A stretch of 64,000 bases of DNA from Streptomyces sp. HNM0575 (GTDB lineage: Bacteria; Actinomycetota; Actinomycetes; Streptomycetales; Streptomycetaceae), in assembly GCF_012726265.1 (NCBI RefSeq), contig NZ_JAASAG010000001.1, positions 620,001 through 684,000 on the forward strand. Reading direction: 5' to 3'. Made by a program: the position numbers and the translations under genes. The notes under the pieces were generated by a model. That model searched no databases and had not been told where the DNA came from. It saw only the letters and a list, made by a program, of their open reading frames with translations. This document shows positions 23,811 through 35,814 of the stretch, one piece after another. How positions within the stretch are numbered: the stretch's first letter is position 1; every line of letters begins with the position of its first letter.

Positions 23811-24737
23811 GTGACCGAGACCCCGAGCCCGCCCCGGACCCCGTCCCCCGCCGAGCCCTGGACCGGCGACCCGGTGCGCGTCGGCCTCGTCGGCGCCGGC
23901 CCCTGGGCCCGCACCATGCACGCACGGATGCTCGCGGCCGGCCCGGAGACGGAACTGGCCGCGGTGTGGGCCCGCAGGCCCGAGGCCGCGGCGGAGACCG
24001 CCGCACCCTACGGCGCCCGTGTCGCCGCGTCCTTCGACGAACTCCTCGGCACCTGCGAGGCGTTGGCCTTCGCCGTACCGCCCGCGGTCCAGGCCGTACT
24101 GGCCCCGCGGGCCGCGCGGGCGGGCCGCGCCCTGCTGCTGGAGAAGCCCCTCGGACCCGACCTCGCGTCGGCCCGTGAGCTCGCCGGCGCCATAGCCGGC
24201 GCCGGCGTGGTCTCCCAGCTCGTGCTGAGCAAGCGCTACCACCCGGCCACCCGTGAATTCCTCGCCCGCGCACGGCAGTCGAAGGTCGCCGGCGCCCGCT
24301 CTCTCTATGTGCACGGCGCCTTCCTCGGCGGTGAGATGGCCACCGGCTGGCGCCTGGAGCACGGCGCGCTGCTCGACCTCGGCCCTCATCTGCTGGACCT
24401 GCTCGACCTCGCCGTCGGCCCGATCGCCTCCGTACGCGGCACGGGCGACCCGCGGCGCTGGATCGAGCTGACCTGCGAGCACGAGAACGGCGCCGTCAGC
24501 CAGGCGTCGCTGTCCGGTTCGATACGGGTGGCCCGCACGCGCACGCGGATCGAGCTGTACGGCGAGGAGCACGAACTCGTCTACGACGCCGCGGAGTTGG
24601 ACCTCGAAGAGGGCTGGCCGGTGCTGCGCCGAGAGTTCGCCGGGGCGGTGCGCGGCAGGCGTGCGCCGGACCCGGACGCGGCACGCGGACTGCGGCTCCA
24701 GGAGCTGCTGGAGCAGGTGGGGCGCACGGCCGCCTGA
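23811..24737 (+). CDS. Gfo/Idh/MocA family oxidoreductase
   Basis: A 308-residue NAD(P)-dependent sugar or inositol dehydrogenase. The Rossmann start VRVGLVGAGPWARTMHARM, the EKPLGPD motif (catalytic Lys in the EKP pattern) and the DLGPHLLDLLDLAVG helix are clear. The GTG at 23811 is preferred to the ATG at 23778 because AGGAG stands 5 nt before it. It ends the plus-strand sugar locus, 93 bp after the ROK gene. It probably oxidises or epimerises the imported sugar through a keto intermediate. Confidence 0.9.
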   Translation: MTETPSPPRTPSPAEPWTGDPVRVGLVGAGPWARTMHARMLAAGPETELAAVWARRPEAAAETAAPYGARVAASFDELLGTCEALAFAVPPAVQAVLAPRAARAGRALLLEKPLGPDLASARELAGAIAGAGVVSQLVLSKRYHPATREFLARARQSKVAGARSLYVHGAFLGGEMATGWRLEHGALLDLGPHLLDLLDLAVGPIASVRGTGDPRRWIELTCEHENGAVSQASLSGSIRVARTRTRIELYGEEHELVYDAAELDLEEGWPVLRREFAGAVRGRRAPDPDAARGLRLQELLEQVGRTAA

Positions 24738-25172
24738 CCGCGCCGGTGCACCTGCTGTGAGGCGCGAGCCCGGGGAGATCCGGGACCGTCCCCGGATGTC
24801 CGCATTGTGAGACCCCCGGCGGTCCCTCGTGGGCGTGATTCTCGCCACCTTGATCAGGGGTGGGCTCAGATGAGCGCTCAGCTGTGCGGTCCAGATCTCC
24901 AAGGAGCAGTCGGCGACTTTACCGCTCCTAGATTCAGACCCCGAAGGCGACGGCCACCGAGAGTGGTGACAGTGACCGCTTCCGTGGCTCGACGGAGTCG
25001 TGGATTCGACTTGTGGAGTCCGGCTCTGCGGCCGTACGAGGAGGGCGCCGCCTTCGATCCTCGCCGTCCGGGTGGTTACGGCCCTTTGGCGTACCGCTGG
25101 ACGTACGTCTCTGCCTTCGATCTGGGTACGCTCCCCGCCGTCAGGCCAGCCGTCCACAAGGGGTCGAGTCCC
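24738..25172. other. Gene-free region upstream of ppdK
   Basis: A weak hairpin (ATCCGGG-N6-CCCGGAT, 24778-24797) may end the sugar operon. The rest is probably the promoter and a long 5' untranslated region of ppdK. A frame reads through from the left into ppdK, but its composition and lack of similarity to the family argue that it is not coding. I could not pick a convincing promoter. Confidence 0.5.
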
Positions 25173-27878
25173 GTGCCGGATCACGAAGCAGCGCAGAAGT
25201 TCGTCTACGACTTCACAGAGGGCAACAAGGATCTCAAGGACCTCCTCGGTGGCAAGGGGGCCAATCTCGCCGAGATGACCAACCTCGGCCTCCCCGTTCC
25301 TCCCGGATTCACCATCACCACGCAGGCGTGCAAGGTCTACCTCGACAGCGGCGAGGAGCCGCCCGCGCTGCGCGAGGAGGTGAGCGCCCATCTCGACGCG
25401 CTGGAGCGGAAGATGGGCAAGAAGCTCGGGCAGGCCGACGACCCGCTGCTGGTGTCCGTACGGTCCGGTGCGAAGTTCTCGATGCCCGGCATGATGGACA
25501 CCGTCCTCAACATCGGGCTCTCCGACGACTCCGTGCACGGCCTGGCGGCACAGTCCGGTGACGAGCGCTTCGCCTGGGACTCCTACCGGCGCCTCATCCA
25601 GATGTTCGGTGACACCGTCCTCGGCATGGACGGCGAGGTCTTCTCCGAGGCGATCGAGCAGGCCAAGAGCCTCAAGGGCGTCACCAGCGACGTCGACCTG
25701 GACACGGCGGACATGCAGAGCCTGGCGGAGAAGTTCAAGCACCTGGTGCTCAAGGAGACCGGGCGGGACTTCCCGCAGGACCCGCGCGAGCAGATGGACC
25801 TCGCCGTCAAGGCGGTCTTCGACTCGTGGAACGGCTCGCGCGCCAAGCTCTACAGGCGCCAGGAGCGCATCCCGCAGGACCTCGGCACGGCCGTCAACGT
25901 CTGCTCGATGGTCTTCGGCAACCTCGGCCCCGACTCCGGCACCGGCGTCGCCTTCACCCGCGACCCCGCCACCGGCCAGCAGGGCGTCTACGGCGACTAC
26001 CTACAGAACGCGCAGGGCGAGGACGTCGTCGCCGGCATCCGCAACACGGTGCAGCTCGCCGAGCTGGAACAGCTGGACAAGCCCTCCTACGACCAGCTGA
26101 TGCAGATCATGGAGACCCTGGAGACGCACTACAGGGACCTGTGCGACATCGAATTCACCATCGAGCGCGGCAAGTTGTGGATGCTCCAGACCCGCGTGGG
26201 CAAGCGCACGGCCGCCGCGGCCTTCCGCATCGCCACCCAGCTCGTCGACCAGGGCCTCATCGACGAGGCCGAGGCGCTTCAGCGGGTCAACGGCAACCAG
26301 CTGGCGCAGCTGATGTTCCCGCGCTTCGACAGCGACGGCGGCGTACGGAACGCCGACGAGATCGGCTGGGGCATCGCCGCCTCGCCGGGCGCAGCCGTGG
26401 GCAAGGCGGTCTTCGACTCGTACACCGCGATCAAGTGGTCCCGTTCCGGCGAGAAGGTCATCCTCATCCGCCGCGAGACCAACCCGGACGACCTCGACGG
26501 CATGCTCGCCGCCGAGGGCATCCTCACCTCGCGCGGCGGCAAGACCTCGCACGCCGCCGTCGTCGCCCGCGGCATGGGCAAGACGTGCGTGTGCGGAGCG
26601 GAGGAGCTGGAGGTCGACACCAAGCGGCGCTGCCTGAAGACGCCCGGCGGGAAGGTGATCGAGGAAGGCGGCGTCGTCTCGATCGACGGGTCCACGGGCA
26701 AGGTCTACGCGGGCGAGGTGCCGGTCGTGCCCTCGCCGGTCGTCGAGTACTTCGAGGGCCGCATGCACGCCGGCGCCGACGACGCGGACGAACTGGTCAA
26801 GGCCGTGCACCGGATCATGGCGTACGCGGACCGGGTGCGCCGGCTGCGGGTGCGGGCCAACGCCGACAACGCCGAGGACGCCGCACGCGCACGGCGCTTC
26901 GGCGCCCAGGGCATCGGACTGTGCCGCACCGAGCACATGTTCCTCGGCGAGCGGCGCAGCCTCGTGGAGCGGCTGATCCTCGCGGACACCGAGGAGGAGC
27001 GGGACGAGGCGCTGGAGGGCCTGCTGCCGCTCCAGCAGGGCGACTTCACGGAGCTGCTGGAGTCCATGGACGGACTGCCGGTGACCGTACGGCTGCTGGA
27101 CCCGCCCCTGCACGAGTTCCTTCCCGACATCACCGAGCTGTCGGTGCGGGTCGCGCTCGCCGAGTCCCGCAAGGACGCCAACGAGAACGACCTGCGGCTC
27201 CTCCAGGCCGTGCACCGGCTGCACGAGCAGAACCCGATGCTGGGGCTGCGCGGCGTGCGGCTGGGCCTCGTCGTGCCCGGGCTGTTCACCATGCAGGTAC
27301 GGGCGATCGCCGAGGCCGCCGCCGAGCGGAAGTCCGCGGGCGGGGACCCGCGCGCGGAGATCATGATCCCGCTGGTGGGGACCGTGCAGGAGCTGGAGAT
27401 CGTACGCGAGGAGGCCGAAGCGGTCATCGCGGAGGTCGAGGAGCGCCACGAGACGGAGCTGAACCTCACGCTCGGCACGATGATCGAGCTGCCGCGCGCG
27501 GCGCTGACGGCGGGCCAGATCGCCGAATGCGCCGACTTCTTCTCCTTCGGCACCAACGACCTCACGCAGACGGTGTGGGCCTTCAGCCGGGACGACGTGG
27601 AGGCCAGCTTCTTCACGGCCTACCTGGAGAAGGGGATCTTCGGCGTCTCCCCGTTCGAGACGATCGACAGGGAGGGCGTCGGCGAACTCGTCCGCCTCGC
27701 CGTCGAGAAGGGCCGCGCCACGCGCCCGGATCTCAAGCTCGGCGTCTGCGGCGAGCACGGCGGCGACCCCGAGTCGGTGCACTTCTTCCACGAGGTCGGC
27801 CTGGACTACGTATCGTGCTCGCCGTTCCGCATCCCGGTCGCACGGCTGGAGGCGGGGCGGGCCGCGGCGACGGACTGA
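25173..27878 (+). CDS. ppdK: Pyruvate, phosphate dikinase
   Basis: A 901-residue enzyme of the usual length that interconverts pyruvate, ATP and phosphate with PEP, AMP and pyrophosphate in the cytoplasm. The order is an ATP-grasp domain (FTEGNKDLKDLLGGKGANLAEM; SGAKFSMPGMMDTVLN), the phosphohistidine swivelling domain (SRGGKTSHAAVVARGMG with His460) and the C-terminal PEP/pyruvate TIM barrel (FGTNDLTQTVW; GVCGEHGGDP with Cys859). The start is GTG at 25173 with AAGGGG about 9 nt upstream. It is monocistronic and closed by a strong terminator. It probably serves gluconeogenic flux. Confidence 0.97.
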   Translation: MPDHEAAQKFVYDFTEGNKDLKDLLGGKGANLAEMTNLGLPVPPGFTITTQACKVYLDSGEEPPALREEVSAHLDALERKMGKKLGQADDPLLVSVRSGAKFSMPGMMDTVLNIGLSDDSVHGLAAQSGDERFAWDSYRRLIQMFGDTVLGMDGEVFSEAIEQAKSLKGVTSDVDLDTADMQSLAEKFKHLVLKETGRDFPQDPREQMDLAVKAVFDSWNGSRAKLYRRQERIPQDLGTAVNVCSMVFGNLGPDSGTGVAFTRDPATGQQGVYGDYLQNAQGEDVVAGIRNTVQLAELEQLDKPSYDQLMQIMETLETHYRDLCDIEFTIERGKLWMLQTRVGKRTAAAAFRIATQLVDQGLIDEAEALQRVNGNQLAQLMFPRFDSDGGVRNADEIGWGIAASPGAAVGKAVFDSYTAIKWSRSGEKVILIRRETNPDDLDGMLAAEGILTSRGGKTSHAAVVARGMGKTCVCGAEELEVDTKRRCLKTPGGKVIEEGGVVSIDGSTGKVYAGEVPVVPSPVVEYFEGRMHAGADDADELVKAVHRIMAYADRVRRLRVRANADNAEDAARARRFGAQGIGLCRTEHMFLGERRSLVERLILADTEEERDEALEGLLPLQQGDFTELLESMDGLPVTVRLLDPPLHEFLPDITELSVRVALAESRKDANENDLRLLQAVHRLHEQNPMLGLRGVRLGLVVPGLFTMQVRAIAEAAAERKSAGGDPRAEIMIPLVGTVQELEIVREEAEAVIAEVEERHETELNLTLGTMIELPRAALTAGQIAECADFFSFGTNDLTQTVWAFSRDDVEASFFTAYLEKGIFGVSPFETIDREGVGELVRLAVEKGRATRPDLKLGVCGEHGGDPESVHFFHEVGLDYVSCSPFRIPVARLEAGRAAATD

Positions 27879-28031
27879 CGGACCGCCGCGGGCACGGTCC
27901 GGGTTCCGGGCCGCGCCCGGCGGCCGGTTCACGTCCCGCGTCCCGCGTCCCGCGCCCCGTCCGCATCGCACTTCCCGGCCCGCCCCACGCCCATGCACCC
28001 TCACCGGCCGCGGGGCGGACCCCGGGAACCC

Positions 28032-28066
28032 GGGGGTGGCACCTGTGCGGAGGTGCCACCCCCTTT
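28032..28066 (+). terminator. Rho-independent terminator after ppdK
   Basis: A perfect 13-bp stem (28032-28044 with 28051-28063) around a 6-nt loop is followed by TTT, the most classical terminator in the window. Confidence 0.9.
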
Positions 28067-28169
28067 CATCGCCCGACCTCGGCCTGCTCTCGACTGACCG
28101 GCTCCCGACTGACCGGCTCTCAACTGACGTCCGGGCGACGGGCGTCGGCGTCCTCAGGGCGGGCGCCCG

Positions 28170-30728
<2,559 letters not shown>

Positions 30729-30835
30729 GTCGTGGCCTTGCTCATGGTGTCTCCATCTGTGAGGCGTGGCCGCCTTCCCGGTCTTCGCCGGCGTCCTCAC
30801 GGTTCACGGGTGGTGACCGCGGTTCGCCGTACGGC

Positions 30836-31251
30836 TCAGCTCCGCTCCTGGATGCGGATCAGGTTGCCGGCGGGATCGCGGAGCGCGCAGTCGCGGATCC
30901 CGTACGGCTGGTCGGTCGGCTCCTGGACTACCTCGGCGTCGCCTGCCTGCGCACGCGCGAAGGCGGCGTCGAGGTCCGGGGTGGCCAGCAGGATCCAGCC
31001 GAAGGTGCCCTTGGCCATCATCTCGGCGATGGTGCGGCGCTCGTCGTCGGTGACCCCGGGGTCGGCGGCCGGCGGCGCCAGCAGGATGGAGGTGTCCGGC
31101 TGGCCGGGAGGGCCGACCGTGATCCAGCGCATCTTGCCCTTTCCGACGTCGGTGCGGACCTCGAAGCCGAGGGTGTCGCGGTAGAAGGCCAGGGAGGACT
31201 CGGGGTCGTCGTGCGGGAGGAAGCTCGCGTGAATGGTGATGTCCATGGCGG

Positions 31252-31255
<4 letters not shown>
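30836..31255 (-). CDS. VOC superfamily protein (glyoxalase/bleomycin-resistance fold)
   Basis: A 139-residue protein of two beta-alpha-beta-beta-beta units. ITIHASFLPHDDPESSLAFYRDTLGFEV opens the fold and YGIRDCALRDPAGNLIRIQE closes it with the metal-ligand Glu. The GTG at 31255 overlaps the stop of the upstream AraC gene by 4 nt (GTGA), so the two are coupled; ATG at 31246 is the alternative start. The role is unknown, possibly a small-molecule binding or modifying partner of the AraC regulator. Confidence 0.85.
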
Positions 31256-31932
<677 letters not shown>

Positions 31933-31984
31933 GTCCGGATCGTGCCACGTCGAGGTGGCGTTGCCCAGCGGTGCCGAGGGGAGA

Positions 31985-32011
31985 GGTGGCACCCGGGGAC
32001 GAGGTGCCACC
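31985..32011 (-). terminator. Hairpin after the coiled-coil gene
   Basis: GGTGGCACC and GGTGCCACC form a 9-bp stem 11 bp beyond the stop of the minus-strand gene at 32022. It shares the GGTGGCACC core with the ppdK terminator. Confidence 0.6.
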
Positions 32012-32021
32012 CCCTTGTGCG

Positions 32022-32987
32022 TCAGGCCGCGGCGCCCTCGATCCCGTCGCCGTCGCCGTTTCCGTTGCGGTTGTTTCCGTTGCGGTCGCTTCCGTCGTGG
32101 TCGCCGGGGCCGTCGTCGTCTGCGCCGTGGTCGTCGTACTCGTCGTACGGGACACGGTCGTCGATGACGATGCGGACGACGCCGCCCGGTCCCCCCGGCC
32201 CGCCCGGTCCGCCGTGGGCGTGGGCGAGGGCGCCCTGGATGCGGTTGTAGGTCTGGGCGGCGAGGTGGTGGGTGCCCGGCGAGGTGCCGAGGCTCTGCGT
32301 GACCTGCCAGAGCGCGTCCGCGAGGCCGAGGAGGCTGCGCCCGGAGAGGCCGATGCGCACGGTCCCCCTGTTCCGGCCGCCGCCCCTGTCCGTGCCCCGG
32401 TCCGTGCCCCTGTCCGCGCTCCCGTCACCGCCGCCGGCGGGCGTGATGTCGACGGGCATGCGGAAGTGCTCGCCGCCGCTTGCCTGTTCGGTGAGGAAGG
32501 CCCAGGTGTCGCGGTGGCAGACGAGTTCGGCGTTGGCGATGCCTGCCGCCTGGGCGAGCAGGTCGTCGTGGGGGTCGTGGTCGTGCGGGCTGTCGTCGAG
32601 GGGTACGGGCAGCGGCTCGGCGTCGAGGTCGTGGGCGGGGAGGGGATCGGGCAGCGGATCGGGCTCGGGCTCGGGCTCGAACCCGGGTCCGGCTCCGGCG
32701 GGCGGTGCGGCGAGGGCCTCGGCGGCGTCCGCGCGGCGGCTCTCGATGAGCCGGTGGAGGTCCGCCAACTCCCGCCGGGCGGCGGCGATGTCGCGGCTGT
32801 TGGCCTCGCTGTTGCGGCGGGCGTCGTCGATGCGGTTGCCGAGGTCCGTGTGCGTGTGGGCCAGGGCGTCGATGCGGCTGCGGGTCTCGGTGAGGCCGTC
32901 CCGTAGCGCGTCTCCGATGCAAGTGATCTGTTCCGTGAGGTGCTTGACCGCCTTTTCGATGCGTTCGATGCCGAATGCGAATGCCAA
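32022..32987 (-). CDS. Coiled-coil protein of unknown function
   Basis: A 321-residue protein I do not recognise. Residues 1-80 are a likely coiled coil (FGIERIEKAVKHLTEQI; DARRNSEANSRDIAAARRELADL). An acidic Pro-rich linker follows (about 95-135), then a compact part (IANAELVCHRDTWAFL; GGEHFRMPVDI; RIGLSGRSLLGLADALWQVTQSL) and a tail of GGP, DDG and RNGN repeats. There is no signal peptide or membrane segment. The start is TTG at 32987, supported by GGGAGGGG about 9 nt upstream. It appears monocistronic, between the AraC and IclR genes. Confidence 0.75.
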   Translation of the reverse strand: MAFAFGIERIEKAVKHLTEQITCIGDALRDGLTETRSRIDALAHTHTDLGNRIDDARRNSEANSRDIAAARRELADLHRLIESRRADAAEALAAPPAGAGPGFEPEPEPDPLPDPLPAHDLDAEPLPVPLDDSPHDHDPHDDLLAQAAGIANAELVCHRDTWAFLTEQASGGEHFRMPVDITPAGGGDGSADRGTDRGTDRGGGRNRGTVRIGLSGRSLLGLADALWQVTQSLGTSPGTHHLAAQTYNRIQGALAHAHGGPGGPGGPGGVVRIVIDDRVPYDEYDDHGADDDGPGDHDGSDRNGNNRNGNGDGDGIEGAAA

Positions 32988-33110
32988 GTCCGTGGCCCCT
33001 CCCTGTCGTGACCTGCCGTGCGCTGTGCCGGGGAGAGGCTTTCCGTGCGGGGTCGTCGCGACGCGGCGGCTTTCGGTCGTACGTGACGGGCCGGCGGCCG
33101 ATAGCAGACC

Positions 33111-33145
33111 CTGCGGGACCTGCGGGACCTGCGGGACCTGCGGGG
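33111..33145. repeat. Short tandem repeat, CTGCGGGAC units
   Basis: Three perfect 9-bp copies and a partial fourth lie in the gap between the coiled-coil and IclR genes (32988-33201). Confidence 0.85.
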
Positions 33146-33201
33146 CTTACGGGCCTTAACGCGGCACGCACGTCCACGCCCCCGGCCCCGCTCCGTGCCC
33201 G

Positions 33202-34080
33202 CTAAAGCTCCGCGCCGATGCTCTCCGCCGTACGCCGCAGCAGCAGGGCGAGTTCGGCCGCGCGGGCGCAGTCGAGACGGATGCTCGGGGCCGCGATCGT
33301 CACCGCCGCGACGCACGTGCCGAAGCGGTCGCGTACGGGGACTCCGACGCCGTGCACGCCCGTCACGCTCTCGTCGAGATTCAGGGCGTAGCCGCGGGAC
33401 CGCGTCACCGCGAGGTCGGCGACGAGCGCGTCCACGTCGGGCAGGGTCGCCGAGGTGAGCGACGGGAGGCCGCGGCGGTAGCGGGCGCGTGCGGCCTCCG
33501 GGGGCAGTTCGGACAGCAGCGCCTTGCCGCCGGCCGTCCCGTACGCGGGCACGCGGTCGCCCGTGCGCGTGCCGACGCGCAGCGGGTGCGGGCCCTCGAC
33601 GCCGTCGGCGAACCGCGAGTCGGGGCCGTCGAGCACGAGGAGGTTGGTCGTCTCGCCCGCCTCGTCCCGCAGCCGCGCGAGGTGGCCGTGCGCGACCTGC
33701 ACGAGGGTGGGCTCGTCGACGGCTCCGCGGGTGAGCGCCAGCAGTACGGGGCCCAGCCGGTAGCGGCGTCCGCCGGACTCCTGCTCGACGAAGCCGTGGC
33801 CGCGCAGCGTCGTCAGCAGGCGGTGCGCGGTGGAACGGGCCACTCCCAGGTGGTCGCTGATGTCGGTGACACGGGCGCTCTGGTGGCCGCGGAGATAGAC
33901 CAGGGTGCGCAGGGCGTTGTCGACGGAGCTGGCGGCGTAGACGTCGCCGGTGCGGTTGTCCCGCCGCTCCTGCCGCTCCTGTCGCTCCCGCCGGTCTTGC
34001 CGCTCCCGCTGTTCCGGCCGCGTCTGCCGCTCCTGCCGTTCCTTTCGCCCGGTCATGGACGGGGCCTGCTTGTTCGGCAT
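33202..34080 (-). CDS. IclR family transcriptional regulator
   Basis: A regulator of about 292 residues. The winged helix-turn-helix is SSVDNALRTLVYL through VTDISDHLGVARSTAHRLLTTL. It is followed by the IclR effector domain (GETTNLLVLDGPDSRF; YGTAGGKALLSELP; GYALNLDESVTGVHGVGVPV). The first 50 residues are an Arg/Gln/Glu repeat (RQE units) encoded by 9-bp DNA repeats. The start is uncertain: ATG at 34080 has no Shine-Dalgarno but TATGTT 7 nt before it, fitting a leaderless mRNA; ATG at 34056 is possible. It is divergent from an MFS transporter and decarboxylase that it probably regulates. Confidence 0.88.
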   Translation of the reverse strand: MPNKQAPSMTGRKERQERQTRPEQRERQDRRERQERQERRDNRTGDVYAASSVDNALRTLVYLRGHQSARVTDISDHLGVARSTAHRLLTTLRGHGFVEQESGGRRYRLGPVLLALTRGAVDEPTLVQVAHGHLARLRDEAGETTNLLVLDGPDSRFADGVEGPHPLRVGTRTGDRVPAYGTAGGKALLSELPPEAARARYRRGLPSLTSATLPDVDALVADLAVTRSRGYALNLDESVTGVHGVGVPVRDRFGTCVAAVTIAAPSIRLDCARAAELALLLRRTAESIGAEL

Positions 34081-34227
34081 AGCAGAAAACATATCGCAGG
34101 CCATTCCGCACATCACTCCGCGCGTCTAGCTTGTCCGGCGGCTCGCGCCCCGCCCCCTCGTCGTCCCCCCCTCGCCGTACACCGCCGCCGCGGCGTACGG
34201 CATCGCAACAACCGCTACGGAGACTCC

Positions 34228-35700
34228 ATGAAGGCTGTATCGGGAGACCCTTCCTCAGTCGAGCCGCGTACCGGCGCGGGCACCGCCGCCGAAGGCCGCG
34301 GCTGGCGCCCCTGGCACACCCTGTGGGTGCTGCTGCTCCTGGGCTGGACGGTCAGCGCCGCGGACAGAGCGGTCACCGGTCCCGTCGTGACCTGGATGAT
34401 CGACAACCACGTGGGGTTCCTCGCGGACGCCCCGCATCCGCACGCGCTGGGCGGTCTCGTCGGCGGGCTGTTCTTCGCCGGCTACATGCTCACCCAGTTC
34501 CCCGGCGGCTACCTCGGCGACCGTTACGGGCACCGCACCCTCATCGTCGTCAGCCTGCTGTGGGCGGGCGTCGCCACCATGCTGACGGGCTTCATCGGCG
34601 GCCTCATCGCGTTCATCGTCGTACGTGTGGTCACCGGCCTCGGCGAAGGGGCCTTCTACTCCAACGACCGCACCCTCATCACCGCCACGACCCCTGAACG
34701 CGACCGCAGCCTCGCCATGGGCGTCGTCATCACCGGCCTCTCCATCGGCATCACCATCGCGATCGTCTTCACGCCCGAACTCATCGAGTTCGGCAAGGTC
34801 TTCCTCACCCAGGTCGAGGCCTGGCGGATGGTCTTCTGGGTGCTGGGGCTGGGCACCGTGATCGTCGGCGCGGGCGTCGCGTGGTGGTTCCGCGAACATC
34901 TCACCTTCTCCGGCGTGGGCCGGGCCACGCTGCACCTGGGCGCCTACTCCGCCGTCTCGCTCGCCCTCGTCATGGGCGTGTACTGGCTGGGCACCGGCGT
35001 CGGCCTGTCCGAGCTGTGGGTGGCCCTCCTCGAAGTCGCCCTCGCCGTGGGCCTGGTGCTCTTCGCGCTGGGCCGCAAGGGCACGGAGATCGGGCCCGTC
35101 ATCAAGAACCGCGACCTGTTCCTGCTGTACGTCTGCAACATCGCGATCCTGTGGAACCTGTGGTTCTTCAGCTACTGGTCCGTTGCCATCGTGGCCGGGG
35201 CGGCGAACTCGTCGTTCATGAGCGCCGCCCTGACCGCGGGCTTCAACGCGGGCGCCGGCATCCTCGGCTTCCCGGTCGGCGGCTGGCTGTCGGACTACGG
35301 GCTGCGCCGCGGCTGGGGCCGCAAGGGCATGATGCTGACCTTCACCGGCATCCAGGCAGTGCTGACGCTCGCCTTCGCCTGGTATCTCAGCGCCGCCGCG
35401 CATCCCTCGCTGTGGGTCATGGGTCTGCTGCTGTTCACCGCGAGCCTGTTCTTCAACGCGCTCCAGCCCGTCGGCCACGCGCTGACCGCCGAGCTGGCAC
35501 CGGCCCGGCTGCGGGGCTCGGCGTTCGGCATGGAGAACCTCATCGGCGAGATGGGCGCCGTGCTCTCCCCGGCGATCAGCGGTGTGCTGCGCGACAGCAC
35601 CGGGGACTGGACGGCGGCCGTCTGGGCGGACGCGGCGATCGTCGTCGTCGGCTTCTGCATCCTCACGCAGGTCCGCTACCGGCCGCCGGTCGAGGCGTAG
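34228..35700 (+). CDS. MFS transporter, probable aromatic-acid or organic-acid uptake
   Basis: A 490-residue permease with about 12 membrane segments. SAADRAVTGPVVTWM in TM1 and GGYLGDRYGHRTLIV (MFS motif A) resemble anion:cation symporters for hexuronates, tartrate or aromatic acids. The ATG has GGAG 5 nt upstream. The 147-bp divergent spacer to the IclR gene is where the regulator should act; ATTCCGCAC and GCATAGCAGAAAA there resemble half-sites seen in streptomycete IclR operators. The decarboxylase gene follows by 114 bp, so uptake of its substrate is the simplest role. Confidence 0.88.
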   Translation: MKAVSGDPSSVEPRTGAGTAAEGRGWRPWHTLWVLLLLGWTVSAADRAVTGPVVTWMIDNHVGFLADAPHPHALGGLVGGLFFAGYMLTQFPGGYLGDRYGHRTLIVVSLLWAGVATMLTGFIGGLIAFIVVRVVTGLGEGAFYSNDRTLITATTPERDRSLAMGVVITGLSIGITIAIVFTPELIEFGKVFLTQVEAWRMVFWVLGLGTVIVGAGVAWWFREHLTFSGVGRATLHLGAYSAVSLALVMGVYWLGTGVGLSELWVALLEVALAVGLVLFALGRKGTEIGPVIKNRDLFLLYVCNIAILWNLWFFSYWSVAIVAGAANSSFMSAALTAGFNAGAGILGFPVGGWLSDYGLRRGWGRKGMMLTFTGIQAVLTLAFAWYLSAAAHPSLWVMGLLLFTASLFFNALQPVGHALTAELAPARLRGSAFGMENLIGEMGAVLSPAISGVLRDSTGDWTAAVWADAAIVVVGFCILTQVRYRPPVEA

Positions 35701-35814
35701 GGGCGAGGGGCCGCAGACGGCCCCGCGCCCGCTCGCGCTCGCAGGCCTCCACCAGTACGCGGGTCCGGCAGCCCACCGGGCCCGTACGACCAAGGCAACA
35801 GGAGCTCCACAGCC

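Noticed and set aside
24807..25172. An N-terminal extension of pyruvate phosphate dikinase
   Set aside because: The extra 122 residues do not resemble the family, and the GTG at 25173 gives the standard length and N-terminus.
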